From assembly GCA_001574975.1 (NCBI GenBank), contig KQ965794.1, forward strand, positions 108,839 through 172,838: a stretch of 64,000 nt of DNA. The letters are read 5' to 3'. Source of the stretch: Gonapodya prolifera JEL478. Taxonomy: Eukaryota; Monoblepharomycota; Monoblepharidomycetes; Monoblepharidales; Gonapodyaceae. The first letter of the stretch is position 1; every line of letters starts with the position of its first letter. Shown here one piece after another: positions 35,361 through 46,936 of this stretch. The notes beneath the pieces were generated by a model, which ran no database searches, was not told the DNA's origin, and saw only the letters and a program-made list of their open reading frames with translations. Both the position numbers and the translations under genes were made by a program.

Positions 35361-37646
35361 ATGGTCGCAATCTCCGTTTTGATCGCTCTTGCGGCGGGCG
35401 TTTATGTGGTTTGGGAGTTGTACGTCTCGTCCCTGCTCCACAAACTCGATGAACCTTGCGCTTACAATTGCTGACCTTGTCCCACGGGTGATGTAATAGG
35501 TACCGACGATTCGTGATCGACATCTACGACGACGATGCTGTTACCGTTCCTTATATTCCACTCATCACGTGAGGATCATTCCAAGCTTTCCATCTTACAA
35601 TGTACGCTAAAGCTCTCCGAAATTCAGATATCCAGACATCACGAAGTTGAACAAGAGAGTCGAAACGGAGCTGGGATATTTAAGGAAACACAACAAGACG
35701 GTCGTGCGTTTTGTGAACATCTTCAACCCAAATGACCGCAGTGCGTTCGGCGTTTTGCACCCCCCTCTTTGCCCCGTTTCAACCAACTTTCACATTCCCA
35801 ACAGCCATTATTGCGGCAGACACCGAACTGATGAGGGAAATGTTCGTGGGAAAGGACTGGCAAAGATGGGACAGGGGTGAGAACACGTGCTACGTTAGTT
35901 GTCTTGGTTGCCTCGGCGGGAGAGTGAACCTGTCCTTTTCCTCAAAAGATCACGATAAATTGACCAAGGCTCGCGTGTTTGCCGGGGGGCTTATTTTGAT
36001 GCACAACGACGAGAAGTGGCGCGCCGCCCGTGAAATTTTCGGACGCACGTTCACTACGGTTGCCGTGAAACAATACTGGCCTATCCTGAAGTCGAACTTG
36101 GACATCTTCATGGATGTGATCGCAAAGAAGAACGCTTCCAGCCCTGACGGATTCAACATCCAAGAGTACTTTTTCAAGGTGCGCTCATGGTTGGCATTTT
36201 CTTCATGGCTGTTGCTTTAATACGTTTTGTGCAACAGTACACCTTTGACGTAATCAGTCGGCTTACGTTCGGAGAAGACATCAACTGCTTAAAGGGCGGA
36301 GAGAACGAGAAATACATCCACGCTTGGTAAGAGTCTCGCACGACCAGCTCTTTGCATTTTGCTCGGATCTCCTGATTTCGGCCATTGCCATTACAAAGGG
36401 AACAACTCTTGGATCTGAGCGGGCAAGCAATCGCGATGGACATTGCTCTTGGACCATCAAACGGAACTTGGCTTAGCGACGCAATTGGATTAAAGGCCAA
36501 GTGAGAAAATATGGCTAGGCGCTTTTGTTTCAAAACTGAAACATTTGCCGGTGTGCAGAATTGACGGTCACACTCAAACGCTGCATGAGATGGTGAAGAG
36601 AAACCAGGAGCGCCGGGCTAAGGGCATAGACTTGGATCGCTACTCCATCTTCGACGATACTATGAATAGCGGAAAGCTGCCCGACTTCATGGACGACGCT
36701 GAAATGACAAAACAGCTTATGACGTTCCTGTTTGCGTAAGTCATCTTTTCCGCGCAATATTTAGCCCATCACCCTTATACAGGTTTTGGACAGTGGCCAT
36801 GACACCACTGCTTCCCTATTGTCGTTCCTTGCAGGTTGCCTCGCGACCCGACCAGACTATCAGGTCAAGATTCGCGCTGAAGTGAACGAGGCTCTCGCAG
36901 GCGGGGAGCAAAGCTTGGACAAGATCGAAGGTCTAAAGTATCTCAATGCTGCCATCAAGGAGACTCTGCGCCTTTATCCTGCTGCGCCCCGTAAGTTTCC
37001 CGACGTACCTCTCTACGTGGCTGGGTTTATGTGATGATTTGAACTTGTGCAGACGGTGCACAGCGCAAGGTAAACGAAGACTGGGATGTCTCCTGGAATG
37101 ACGCTTCGGGACAGCGTCGCCTTCTGCGTCTGAAAGCCGGTGACTTCGTCCCACTTGGAGTGTATCACGGACATCACCTCGCGTCTAACTACAAAAACCG
37201 GGGTGAGTTCCCTGGCCATTCACTTATGATCAATTAAAGCTAACAAGAAGGTGAACCAACCCGTAGACCCTGCCAGAATGGACGCTTGGGATCCTGATGT
37301 GTTCCTGAACGACCTGAACGGTGGTGGCAACAACACCTTTTCGCACGTTCCATTCGGTGGAGGCCCACGCAAGTGCCTCGGTGAAAAGCTCAGCCTCCAC
37401 GAGACAAGATTGGTGATCACGGAAATATTAAAGAACTATTGGGTGAGTGCTCGCGACAGTGTTGTTACTTGTTTTCGCTAAGAAGTCTTTGGTCATAGAT
37501 TGCCCCAGCTGAAAAGTGGACCGTAAGTGTGACAGATGTTTTTTTTTGAGAGACGTTGTCTGAAACACGCCGTTTTCAAGTTGGATATTCATCAACCTGG
37601 GATGCTGACACCGGCAAACGTGATGGTTCGGCTGTATCCCCTGTAA
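35361..37646 (+). CDS. Cytochrome P450 monooxygenase
   Basis: ER-anchored haem monooxygenase. The N-terminal anchor is MVAISVLIALAAGVYVVWEL. Recognised elements: VAADTELMREMFVGKD-like substrate-access region, RVFAGGLILMHNDEKWRAAR (C-helix W/R), YTFDVISRLTFGEDINCL, the I-helix SGHDTTASLLSF, the K-helix ExxR in AAIKETLRLYPAAP, and the haem loop FSHVPFGGGPRKCLGEKLSL with the Cys ligand. The sequence between the K-helix and the FVPLGVYHGHH segment carries an unusual insert (NEDWDVSWNDASGQRRLLRL). The C-terminus is MLTPANVMVRLYPL. About ten very short introns. The I-helix has SG instead of the usual AG before HDTT. Subfamily and substrate are unknown. It lies 270 bp after the esterase and 200 bp before the oxygenase-like gene. 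Confidence 0.92.
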
Positions 37647-37846
37647 ACATGGAAGACGAATGCCGACTGTGGGGCGGAGACTTTCGTATGATCAATTTTC
37701 ATTTGTGTCGATAAAATTAACATATAAAAGTGTCGCGTTTTCTGTTCGCACGGCGATCGGCAAAATTAGTCACGATTTACCCTCCGCGGGGATCGCTCCT
37801 CCGACGAACGATTTACAATCCCACTCTCCAATCCTCCCCGCCAACG

Positions 37847-39520
37847 ATGTCACCTGCTCCACCCTTTCACCCAACTGACATTGGCCTTTACTGGCTAGGA
37901 TCGGATAAGGGAATTTTAGCGCGCTTTCCCCCCGTTCCAACATCTAAGCTCGCGCCGCTCAGATTTCTGAGCGATGAACCGGTTGACGCATACATTAACG
38001 AATCTGGCATAACAATCAGGGATGATGCAGCTGCTTTGCTCAAGGAGCACTGTGAGTTGACCTTGTATATGTGGATTCCGCTTCAGCGTAATATTCGCGG
38101 ACACGCGGCCATAGCTTCTGCTGGAATGAAAACTGCCGTGAGCTTGTCGACGCATCTCTCTACAAAACCGTCGTGGGTTGACCTGGAACGTATAAAGCGC
38201 GGACAGGTGAGTTCCTGGTCCGGTTTGCGTTACGAATATTTGTAACACGGTTGTGAATTCCAAAGCAATTTTATTGGAGAAACTCAGAGGTTCTCAGCAC
38301 CATTCAACTCACTGCTCTTGTTGTCGGTATGTCTCATCATGGGTGCAAGGAATTGTCCTTCGTGCTTTATTCTCTCGTTTCAGGCACCACATTCCGCAAG
38401 GCCCAGAAAGTTCTTACATCTACTGGCTATCTTACGTCTGAGCGCAGTGCATTCAAAAGGCTTCTGGAGACGTCCGTCTGGGTGTCAAGCCTGATGAGCG
38501 ACAACGGTGTGTGGTCCCACTGATGACGGAGAGTTGACTTTTGTCTGATGCAAATCTTTCTCTACATAAGCTCTTGAGCCCGAGCATGAAGGATGGTCCG
38601 CGACTTTACGAGTGCGATTTCTACACGCGCAAATACGGGCTCGTATTCGTAAAGTCGCTACGAAGAAGCCAGAGTTCTACGATGAGGCATTTTATGGCGT
38701 GCCAGTGAATCAGGTACTACTACGATCTCTGAGCGCTGGTATTGGACTTTATCATTCTGCTTTGTCAACTTCAGGAAGACATGGCCGTTACGCTTCTCGA
38801 GTTCGCCTCAGGCCCACTGGTTAGAATGGCAGAAATGGGCTTCTTAGTAAGCTCTCAGGAACGAGATGACTATCTGCATTTGTGGCGATTCATCGGGTAT
38901 CTCTCTGGTGTTCGTGAGGAGATCAATCCTCTTGCGCACGGACTTGAACCCGCAGCGTCCTTCGCTTACAGCTATTGTCTGCAGTAAGGCCTTCAATTTT
39001 ACTTCACATCTGTCACGGTCTCTTATTTCTCGACGAACAGCAACTGCCAGATGACCACTGGCGGTGACAATCCCCAGGACATGACTCAAGCGCTCCTCCG
39101 CGGTTTCGCCCAAGGCGTCGCGGGCTTACAATCCCCTTCATCCACCACTTCAGTAGTGGAGGCGCCGACCTCAGTGGAGAAAGGCGACCCTTTTGGATAC
39201 CTTGTTGTGTCCCAGATTGTCCGGACCATAATCGGCCCCCGTTGCTCGGCGCTTCTGGGAGTTAAGCAGCCCGGCCTTGTTGCTCGCCTGGTGGCGAGAC
39301 TGACGGTGGGATGGTGGTGGCTCAGCGCAATTCTGGCGCGCTATATTCCATGGTTCGGTGTTTGTGAGTTTTGCTTTTTAATTTGCAATGCGTGCATTTT
39401 GACAGATGCTGCACCTCAACTCCAGGGCTCATGGCGATGAACAAGCGCACCGTGATCACAATGCAAGAGCGTGGGGGTGTGGTGAAGCACAAGTTTCTCA
39501 TGAGTCATGTTCCAAAGTAG
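37847..39520 (+). CDS. DUF2236 / MpaB-Lcp-like oxygenase
   Basis: Member of the ER-bound oxygenase MpaB / latex-clearing-protein fold (DUF2236), haem proteins that oxidatively cleave isoprenoid chains. Supporting pattern: LVVGTTFRKAQKVLTSTGYL with SERSAFKRLLETSVWVSSL, then RVRFLHAQIRARIRKVATKK (haem-side His), GVPVNQEDMAVTLLEFASGP, RDDYLHLWRFIGYLSGVREE (second conserved His), and a C-terminal hydrophobic region (LTVGWWWLSAILARYIPWFG) before MNKRTVITMQERGGVVKHKF. The start chosen is the first in-frame ATG (MSPAPPFHPTDIG); a GTG-initiated upstream extension is not likely. Several short introns. Function is inferred from family resemblance only. Third gene of the esterase-P450-oxygenase tandem. 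Confidence 0.7.
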
Positions 39521-40192
39521 CTTGCTTGCCGAGCGATCCCTTCTAATTTTGTTTAGAGGCTTATTATTTTGCCATCTTGTAATTCCAGGCGTTTAGAAGT
39601 GCATAGACCTTTTTGTTTCCCCACTTTGTTACCGATCGCTTAGGGATATTCAGCCCCAAATTCCGTCAGGGACCACTTTTCTCGAAGACAGGACGCTTTT
39701 TATTCTAATAGCAATAATGTTGGAGACCTTCACATAAAATTACTTGGAAAAGGTGATGGATGGACAAAAGAGCAGCATCAAACAGAGTTCGCAGGAGCCA
39801 ATTTCATTTCCGCCTGAGAATGTGATCTATACACAAGTAAAAATAGAAGAAGTGCTCCAGTGAGAAAGAATATATTTGGAAATTTTATTGGAAAGAAGAT
39901 TGAGGCAACGTCCGCCGGGTTATTCGACGGACAACCAAAGGCAGCGGCTGGGTCTCGAAACTGTCTCGAAGCCCACTTTTGCCCAGTCTAGCTCGAACCG
40001 GGATTCCCAGTCGTGTCGAGCGAGAACAGCAAATCTCTGACTTTTCGAAGATATCCCAAGGGCCAAAAGGCGTGGATCGTTCAGCGGCGGAACTAGGCAG
40101 CCATAACAAGGCTGGTTTCCCTTGGAGCCTGTAGAGACTCTGTGCATCAGCTTGCTGTTGCTCAGTGACTCGCTGGACTTTCTGGTGCATTC
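39521..40192. other. Intergenic stretch without a supported gene
   Basis: About 670 bp, AT-richer in its first half. I see no coding exon. A short stretch near 39990-40010 resembles a tRNA T-arm on the minus strand but lacks the rest of a tRNA. It probably holds the 3' UTR of the oxygenase-like gene and the promoter of the next gene. Confidence 0.5.
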
Positions 40193-41828
40193 ATGTCGTC
40201 TGGTGGGGGCCGTCCTCCCCCATGGGCAAACCAAAGCCAGAACCCATCCCGCCCACCCTCTCGGTCAGCAAAGTCGCAATCGTCGGGCCCCGATACGCAA
40301 CCGCAACTTGGAGCCGTTCAGCAGCGAGCGGGAGTCGCTTCAGCGAGGCCGTCGTTTGGCCAGGGTGACCGGAGAAGGAGCACGAGCGGTGCTGGACTTG
40401 CAGGGCTGGTTGCCCAATCAGAACAGTCTTCAAATCGACCTCCCCCCCCACCTCCAAAAGATGGACAGCAGGGTAACCTGCTTGTGCCAGTCTCTGTGCC
40501 TACGCAACAATCGTATCCTCCCACATCTTCCTTTGCATTTCCCATCTCATCAAATGGAGCACCCGTCGTCCCAGTATCTCTCAATGGGGGTCCACCAACA
40601 TCTCCTGACGTCCTCGTAGTCGCTCCCCAGCTGGACCTCCTCTCTCCCAATCCAGCCGCCTACCCACCTCCTGCGTTGCAACCCCCACCTCCATCCGCCC
40701 AGCCTCCTCCTGACCGTCGTGACGGAAGACGTCGCTCAGAGTCTCGAAAACGTGGAGAACCTAACGGAGGTGGATACTCCTCTGCAAACCTTCCCCCTCC
40801 TTCCTCCGATCCTCGACGAACACTATCACAACCCCCCCGCGCACCCCCGCCAAGGTCGCAGTCACGCTCTCAACCTGGGTTTCCCCCAGACTCACGGCCG
40901 AATAGTCCTCCACAGCAACAAATGACATCGCAGGGAGGACAACGAAACAGGGGACCCTCTCTGGATGGTCGAGAGCCTTGGGACATGAGAGACCCTCGGA
41001 ATACTCGCGACGCCAGAGATGAACGGGACCCTCGAGACGGACGGGACCGGCGTGAACAACGGGATATGTACGACCCTCGTGGTCCTCCGCGCCCAGGACC
41101 GGACGGGACCGCGACGTCACGTCGCCCAGGTGGGCCCGGTGGCATGCCCCCACCAGGCCGAGAACGGGATTTAAATCGGGACCGAGACGTAGAACGAGGC
41201 GGTGGACGCGACGTTGAGCGTACAGGATCGGGTGGCAATGGGGCACGTCCGCGGGATCGGAGGGGGGGTCCAGACGGACCTGGACCTGAACCACCAAGAG
41301 ACAGGGACCGGGATCGTGACCGAGGTGCGCGAGGAACCGGACAACCGGGTCGAGATCATTTCAACGAGGTAGAAAAGGGTAGAAGGCCTCCTATTGGGAT
41401 TATGCCGAAGAGCCCAAGTGGGATGAGTGAGTGTCAACTGAAGGGGGCTCATGGAGACATGAAGTCGAGAGAAAGGAAGCGTAAAAGATTTCCAGTCGTC
41501 TGAAACGGGGGCTTGCTTGACCTTCCTGTGACAGCATCTTAACTGTCCGCTGTACCGTCGTTGCGATTGTGGAAAGATTTACTTCTTGTTATATAACCAC
41601 GTGTCCCCTCTGACAGATATCTGGTACTTTTTCTGCTTTCTCATCATCGCAATCGGTGGCGCCATTGGGCTGCTTTTCGCTTTAGGAGTGATAAAGCCTG
41701 GAGGAGCTGCAACCTCTGCAGTTGGGGCCACACCGGCAGCGGCACTAGGAGGACAGGCAGCGGCCGCCACACCTACGTCGACGACCTCCGTGTTGAATAG
41801 GAGAAGTGATCACTGGCAGCGGACTTGA
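40193..41828 (+). CDS. Disordered Pro/Arg-Asp-rich protein with one C-terminal membrane helix
   Basis: No known family. The N-terminal ~240 residues are rich in Pro, Ser, Gln (RPPPPPPKDGQQ, AYPPPALQPPPPSAQPPP). Residues ~240-400 form a mixed-charge segment dominated by R-D and R-E dipeptides (MRDPRNTRDARDERDPRDGR, RDRDRDRDRGARGTG). An intron (donor GTGAGT after PSGM) joins an exon encoding a single membrane span, NIWYFFCFLIIAIGGAIGLL, then FALGVIKPGG and an Ala/Thr-rich tail ending SDHWQRT. About 490 residues spliced. If the intron were retained the protein would end FPVV without a membrane helix, so splicing could switch membrane attachment. Mixed-charge RD tracts occur in RNA-processing proteins, but a membrane anchor is unusual with them. 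Confidence 0.6.
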
Positions 41829-42102
41829 AATCGCAGCGGCTGTGCCGCGTGGACGTTGTGGACTTGAACACGATTGTAACTTATACCCGTGCAGGCGCGG
41901 GAAGGGAAGGCTGGACAAGTACCCACAGAATATACAGGAAGCAAATCCTTCGTGGAGGTTATTCTATTCTGTTCATGTTTATCTTATTAATGTCCTTATT
42001 TATCGGTCTGGACATCGATGGTGTTACCGAAAAACGTTTTTCGCACACATATATCAATATATACACTGTTAACGAGCGTTCTTCTTCAGTCATACGGTTC
42101 GT

Positions 42103-43979
42103 TTACAGGGTAGGTTGCAAAATACGGAGTGGGTGGGCTTCTGTGTTAAATATCCACTCGTCCAGTGGGATGACATCGTCGCTCTCAAAGATCAGGTATC
42201 CATACTTGAGCGTCTCCGCGATGAAAAAACTTTCTTGAAGATCAATGTACTCTCGCTCCGGGCGAGCTTTCCCTACGTGTTTAATACCTGCGTATCCTGC
42301 GTCAACGCGACATTCTCGCTCGATTGATTTGAGGATCGCACGCGCCCATCGCCTGTATTGAGGACGGTGCGTTAATCGATGTAGAATGAACAAAGATTCG
42401 AGGACTTCCGGGCGGAGAAGATACTGAGGGTGGGAAGTGAGTGAGTCAGTGAAAACAATAACGAAAGAAAGAAACGTTACTTTGGAATGCTCGGAAAAAT
42501 CAGAAGCTGGCCGCACACGCTCGTCTTCCATGAAAGCAATCTCCGGTGCGATTCCGAAGGCGCCCTCTGTGTACATTTTGGCGCAACCCTGACTGAGATC
42601 TTCAGCCCATGCCATGATTCGCTCGTCACGGGTTTTGTTCTTTGAGAGCGACGTTTCGACCCCAAGCGCAAGAAGTCCGGGTATAAAGCACGCCAAATGC
42701 TCCATAACTTTGGACCGACCAGTTGGTATACGGGTGCCGGGTGGTCGGGTGTCAGGGAGGTAGGCTATTGGTCTTCGAAGGGGCTTTGAAGAATTGATGG
42801 CAATATGGGTGAGGATACTCTGAGCATCACTAGTTTATGAGTTGGATTTTGAACGAGAAGGGGTTTGCATGACTCACATCCACGCTCTCATCGTACATGG
42901 ATCGCAGCACGGTCGCCCAAGATTCGGGGCTCTGCGCACTGTCGCTTGCAATGGGCCTCCCGACCAGCACCCACACTTTCAACAGGTACTCGTAAAAACT
43001 ATCAATCATGCCCCCGACACTGTACTGTCCGGAGTCAATGAGTCGTAAGACATTCTGGTCTATCCGACCTGGCCAGAGGCCCTTCACGGTGGTGTTGGAC
43101 CGAAGATGGGAAAAAGTTCTCGTAATAGCCTTTGCAGCTTCCTCAAAGCGACGGTCCCCAGTGTGGTGGGACAGGTATAAGAACTCCAACGAATAAGAGC
43201 CTGTTTCTGCAGTGCTGACTTTGTTATCCAACCAGTGAAAAAACTCGGGGCGTCCTGAATGCAGCCCAATCGCACTGCTGGCAATACCCGTAGAGGCGTT
43301 CACAGCTTTGAGGAGGCGATTTCCGAGGTCAAGTGCGAGCTGAAGGTAGTGAGTGTCCCCTGTGAGCGAATGGGCGGAGAGAAGGCCTCCTAGGCCGCGA
43401 ATGGTGGTTTCGAAGAACGAAACCCTTGCGTTCTGTTCACCCTTTAGCAGCAATTCAAGTCGAAAACGCCGATGGTGAATTCCTCACCACATCGAAAGAC
43501 AGCAATGTTGTCATTGCTCTCGCTTCCTCGTACTCCTTCTGCAAGCCGGCAATCCACAGTGTATCAATGCTGTCCAGAACTGTGTTCCGAAGACTTCCAC
43601 CGGCGTACCAATTCCGCCCAAGTTTGGAAATTGGCTTGAGGTCGTCGAACCCGTTGGCGTAGGTCACATACCCACTCCAAGCATGGCGTATCATGTTTCG
43701 AACAAATGCTAGCATTTCAGTATCCTTCTCCCGAACCTCTGTGGTATCCATCGCCTCCTCCATGGCATCCGTCCCCACCTCCATGGGATCCATTGGTTTG
43801 ACCTCCGCTGCCCATCCTACAACTGGACGATCTTTCCCCCAGATCCCATTCTTATCCGCCTCGATCTTCCTATCATCGCGCGTTTCGTTGCTCTTCTCAT
43901 ATCGGAGGAATGTGAACAGTGTGACAGCAACCAGCAGAGCGATTGCAACAACCCGTCGCACGACATTCATTCGTGGCAT
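42103..43979 (-). CDS. GH47 alpha-1,2-mannosidase
   Basis: Class I alpha-mannosidase-family protein of the ER/Golgi. The N-terminus MPRMNVVRRVVAIALLVAVT is a type II signal anchor, followed by an acidic stem. Catalytic-domain blocks: MLAFVRNMIRHAWSGYVTYA, NWYAGGSLRNTVLDSIDTLW, ISFFETTIRGLGG-type block (VSFFETTIRGLGGLLSAHSL), TGDTHYLQLALDLGNRLLKA, STAETGSYSLEFLYLSHHTG, SVGGMIDSFYEYLLKVWVLV, HLACFIPGLLALGVETSLSK, LLRPEVLESLFILHRLTHRP and FIAETLKYGYLIF, ending HPLRILQPTL. These are the conserved GH47 helices including the acidic residues of the active site. The subgroup (ER Mns1, Golgi, or EDEM-like) was not resolved. Convergent with the membrane-protein gene; about 250 bp upstream is the end of the next minus-strand gene. 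Confidence 0.9.
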
Positions 43980-44227
43980 GATGGAGTCAGTTGATAGGTT
44001 TGCGAGGCGAGTAAAACTCCATCGCCGCCTTGAGTGGGTCCGACGGCTTGTGTGGGTCCTAAAAATGGTCAATCAGGTAGGCCTGCCGCCCGACGCTCGT
44101 CGCGGCAAACACATCCAGGCCCCAGCCTTGTCTCATTTAACGTTTTTCAGGCATAAGGCTCATCGCATTGCCAAATACAGATACTTTAAAAAGAACACAT
44201 CGTTCCCTCATCTTACGGCTGCCACCG

Positions 44228-45413
44228 TTAGGCAATTCTGCCCGCAACACGATGCGCCAGCCACCCGCTCCCCAACGCTTTTCCAATCACATCATCGACT
44301 TCTTCACAAGGATTGTCACGAATCCAGTTCGGATTCCGGGCAAACATTCTGTCATTGCACCAGGGAAGACATGTGCACAATGGCTTTTCGCATTGAACTG
44401 GCTCCGCCGAAGGCGGAGGTGGAGATGCAATGTGTGGTGGTGCGAGACACGTTGCGCCGCAGTACAGCGGAAGCCCAGCGCCTGTCCGATGTCGAAGGAC
44501 GTGTGACCACGTGTGGCGGAAGGTCGAGGCTGCAGAAGCGGGGAATTGTGGTGGCACGTTACGTGAGATTTTCGTTGCGAGAAAACGGCGCTTCTGATAG
44601 ACTTCGATAGAATCTTCCCACTCACCAACAAACTCCTTCGCGAACTCCAGATCAACGCTCTCGATGCATCCGGCGACGCACGTGTCGATGTAGGTCTGCG
44701 CCAGTGGATACTCCGGGTTCGGTAAGGCGAAGACAGGTGAGTCCGGCGTGAGAACGTATATCCAAAGATGACTGCCTGGGGGCAAATTGGACGTAGTTTG
44801 GCTAGAAGGGTAGGGTCGAAGTGACGACAAAGGAAGGGGGACGCGGCGGTACTGGATGCGTTGAAGTGACTGATAGGTAATACGGGGTGTACTACTTGGC
44901 TTGAGTACTCACTCCAGCCTCCCGCTTGTCTAGTTTGGCGAGGATTTTCATTTCGATTTGATCACGTTGCCAACCAAAAGTCCCAGCACGCACCCAGTAA
45001 TTCAAGATTCCCGTCTCCGCCCACACAAAAAACGACCCCACCAATCACATTATCGCAGTCGTCCATCCAGACATCTCCATCGGAACACGCGCAAGGTGGT
45101 GACCGTGTGGTGGTGGCACTTTCCCCCGCTTGATGTGCCTGCACTTGCACGCACCCCAGCGCGGTGTATTTGCGACTCTCGCCTCTGATGCACCACAGGC
45201 GACAGAATCCGTGCGCGTGGGCGGCAACGGCGGGCTGGCTGGCGGTTGTTGGGGACAGAGGGATCGTTCGCTCACGAGAGATCTGCGCGATCGGAGGCCC
45301 GGAATGCATTAAGGACACGCGTACGCCATGATCGGGTGAGATTGCTAACGAACCGCTCGTATGAGAGAGCCGTAGCCGAAGACGAAGTGCAGGGAGGGTT
45401 CGGTTGCTTCCAT
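44228..45413 (-). CDS. Gamma-glutamylcyclotransferase-like protein, possible frameshift
   Basis: Predicted AIG2/GGCT-fold protein that would convert gamma-glutamyl substrates to 5-oxoproline. The first exon MEATEPSLHFVFGYGSLIRA carries the family signature FGYGSLI. The second, after a 70-bp intron, reads ISRERTIPLSPTTASQPAVA, HGFCRLWCIRGESRKYTALG and NVIGGVVF. Downstream in another frame come RDQIEMKILAKLDKREAG (the L..REAGY block with the usual acidic residue), YRRVPLPLSSLRPYPSSQTT, LWIYVLTPDSPVFALPNPEY, QTYIDTCVAGCIESVDLEFA and CNDRMFARNPNWIRDNPCEE. Between GGVVF and the next block no acceptor site is visible, so the frame change at an A-run (45027-45032) looks like a one-base indel, either real or an assembly error. 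Family call is good; integrity is doubtful. Confidence 0.65.
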
Positions 45414-45836
45414 CGCGCTTTACCTTCACCGAACATCTCAAAATCTGGGGAATGCACAGCGGCAATTATGGACCTTCCAACAACAGCCCCTATGTACCTG
45501 GTCGGATGTGCCGTTTTTTTGACTGCTATTTCCTCATTTCCTCACTGGTAAAAGCTTCGGTACATAAGCAAGAAACGAACTGTATTTTACACTTGCGCGA
45601 TGACTGATGCATCATTTATGGTTTCACTGCACCCTCCCACACTCCTTCCTTGCCGCTCCCTGTTCTAGCATCGAGTTGGAGGTGGTAACGAGGTCGCACA
45701 TCAATAACATTGGACCCCGCATTCAATATATTACGTACACAGGTTCTGCCCTCCCAAGCAAGTAGTCCGAAGCAGCTCAAACTAAACGAGTCCATCAGAA
45801 CTTCACGTTGGGTGCCTGCCAAGATGGTGACTGTCG

Positions 45837-46480
45837 ATGTTCTTCTCTTGCCAGACACACGTTGATCCGCAACTCCGTTCGATCTCCCCACAGAATGTGT
45901 TTGTGGTTGCTCTGACCTTCCTGCTTGCCTCCGGTACTGCCGTTCGGGCCTACGATCGCCCTTCTGCCACCTTGATTCACTTTGCGTACTGTGTGAAAGA
46001 CAACGGGGTAAATAGCATTGCTTCAAAATTCGAGCTTGATGCATACGCATCTCTGAAGGTGAGTGAAGGACAATTCTGGCAATTGCCGCACTGAATCGAT
46101 TCTATGTCCTCTATTGCCTTTTCGAATAGGACTCATGGGATCACAAGCAGCCGCTTAACTCAGTCTAGGTCGAGCTCTGGGCCAATAACTGCGGTCGAAC
46201 ACGTGATTCTTTTATTCTTACAACACATGCGGATTCCTGCAGTGGCCCCACGCTCGCTGGCAAGACGGCCATTGCCTGCATGGGAACTGGGTGCTACCTG
46301 AACCAGTTCAAAAGGTACACGGGCGATGTCGGCGGCGGCTTTGTTGTTTACGGGGGAGAGGCTTGGTGTTGCTGGGCAAAGGAAAATCCGCGCTATCTGT
46401 ACTCAAGCCCGACCGGATATTGGTGTGAGTCAGATTACTGGTGCTGCCCTTACGCAAAAGGGTGCACGACCTATGCGTGA
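45837..46480 (+). CDS. Small secreted cysteine-rich protein
   Basis: About 157 residues spliced. The ATG at 45837 gives a polar 20-residue start and then NVFVVALTFLLASGTAVRAY, a clear signal peptide or signal anchor. The mature part carries at least eleven cysteines: HFAYCVKDNG, ANNCGRTRDS, HADSCSGPTL, IACMGTGCYLNQFKRY, EAWCCWAKEN, YWCESDYWCCPYAKGCTTYA. One intron (gtgagtgaagg ... tcagtctag) interrupts it in phase 0 between SLK and VELW. The Cys pattern and size are those of small secreted fungal proteins such as wall, lectin-like or effector-type proteins, but I recognise no family. The alternative ATG at 45825 leads to an early stop. Confidence 0.6.
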
Positions 46481-46936
46481 TTTGATTTGTTGTATGTTCT
46501 TTGCTTCATGACATGAATGCCAAGTGGGAATCAGTAGTCAGTACTGAAACTGTACGGGCGATCTGCGATTCATACAATAGTTTGTATTTTCATTTTGTGA
46601 ATGAAAAGTTGGCTTCAAGAAGGAGAACGGAACTTTTCAGCTACATCGGTCAGCCAGCACTCCAGCTGGTGTGGAACGCCTTGTTATGGTGTCGCCATCC
46701 GCCGGCGCGCCCAAGTACAAACGCAACACCTCCCCTCCTTCGCAACTCGCACGTCAGTCCTGCCCACGACCAAATGCAACCACCCCGTCGACCCGTCAAT
46801 ATCTCAAAACTCTTCCTCCGCCCTCCGCCCTCCGTCCCACGACACTCCAATTGCTCTTCACCATTCCCACCCCACCCCTTCCCACGCCCACGTATCACGC
46901 CCATCCNGGGCCCCCAAGAAAGTCCTCTCCCACCAC
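46481..46936. other. Stretch with an ambiguous base; no supported gene
   Basis: A single n sits at 46906 in a run of C/G. A plus-strand frame from 46686 (MVSPSAGAPKYKRNTSPPSQ...) is Pro/Ser/Thr-rich and runs through the n, but it overlaps the unknown minus-strand gene's 3' end and shows no domain. I would not call it a gene. Confidence 0.5.

Noticed and set aside
35361-39520. A secondary-metabolite backbone gene (terpene cyclase, PKS or NRPS) next to the P450
   Set aside because: None of the flanking genes shows such motifs, so the tandem is not called a biosynthetic cluster.
39985-40030. A T-arm-like stretch (minus strand cccggttcgagc) suggesting a tRNA
   Set aside because: No D-arm, anticodon arm or acceptor pairing could be found around it.
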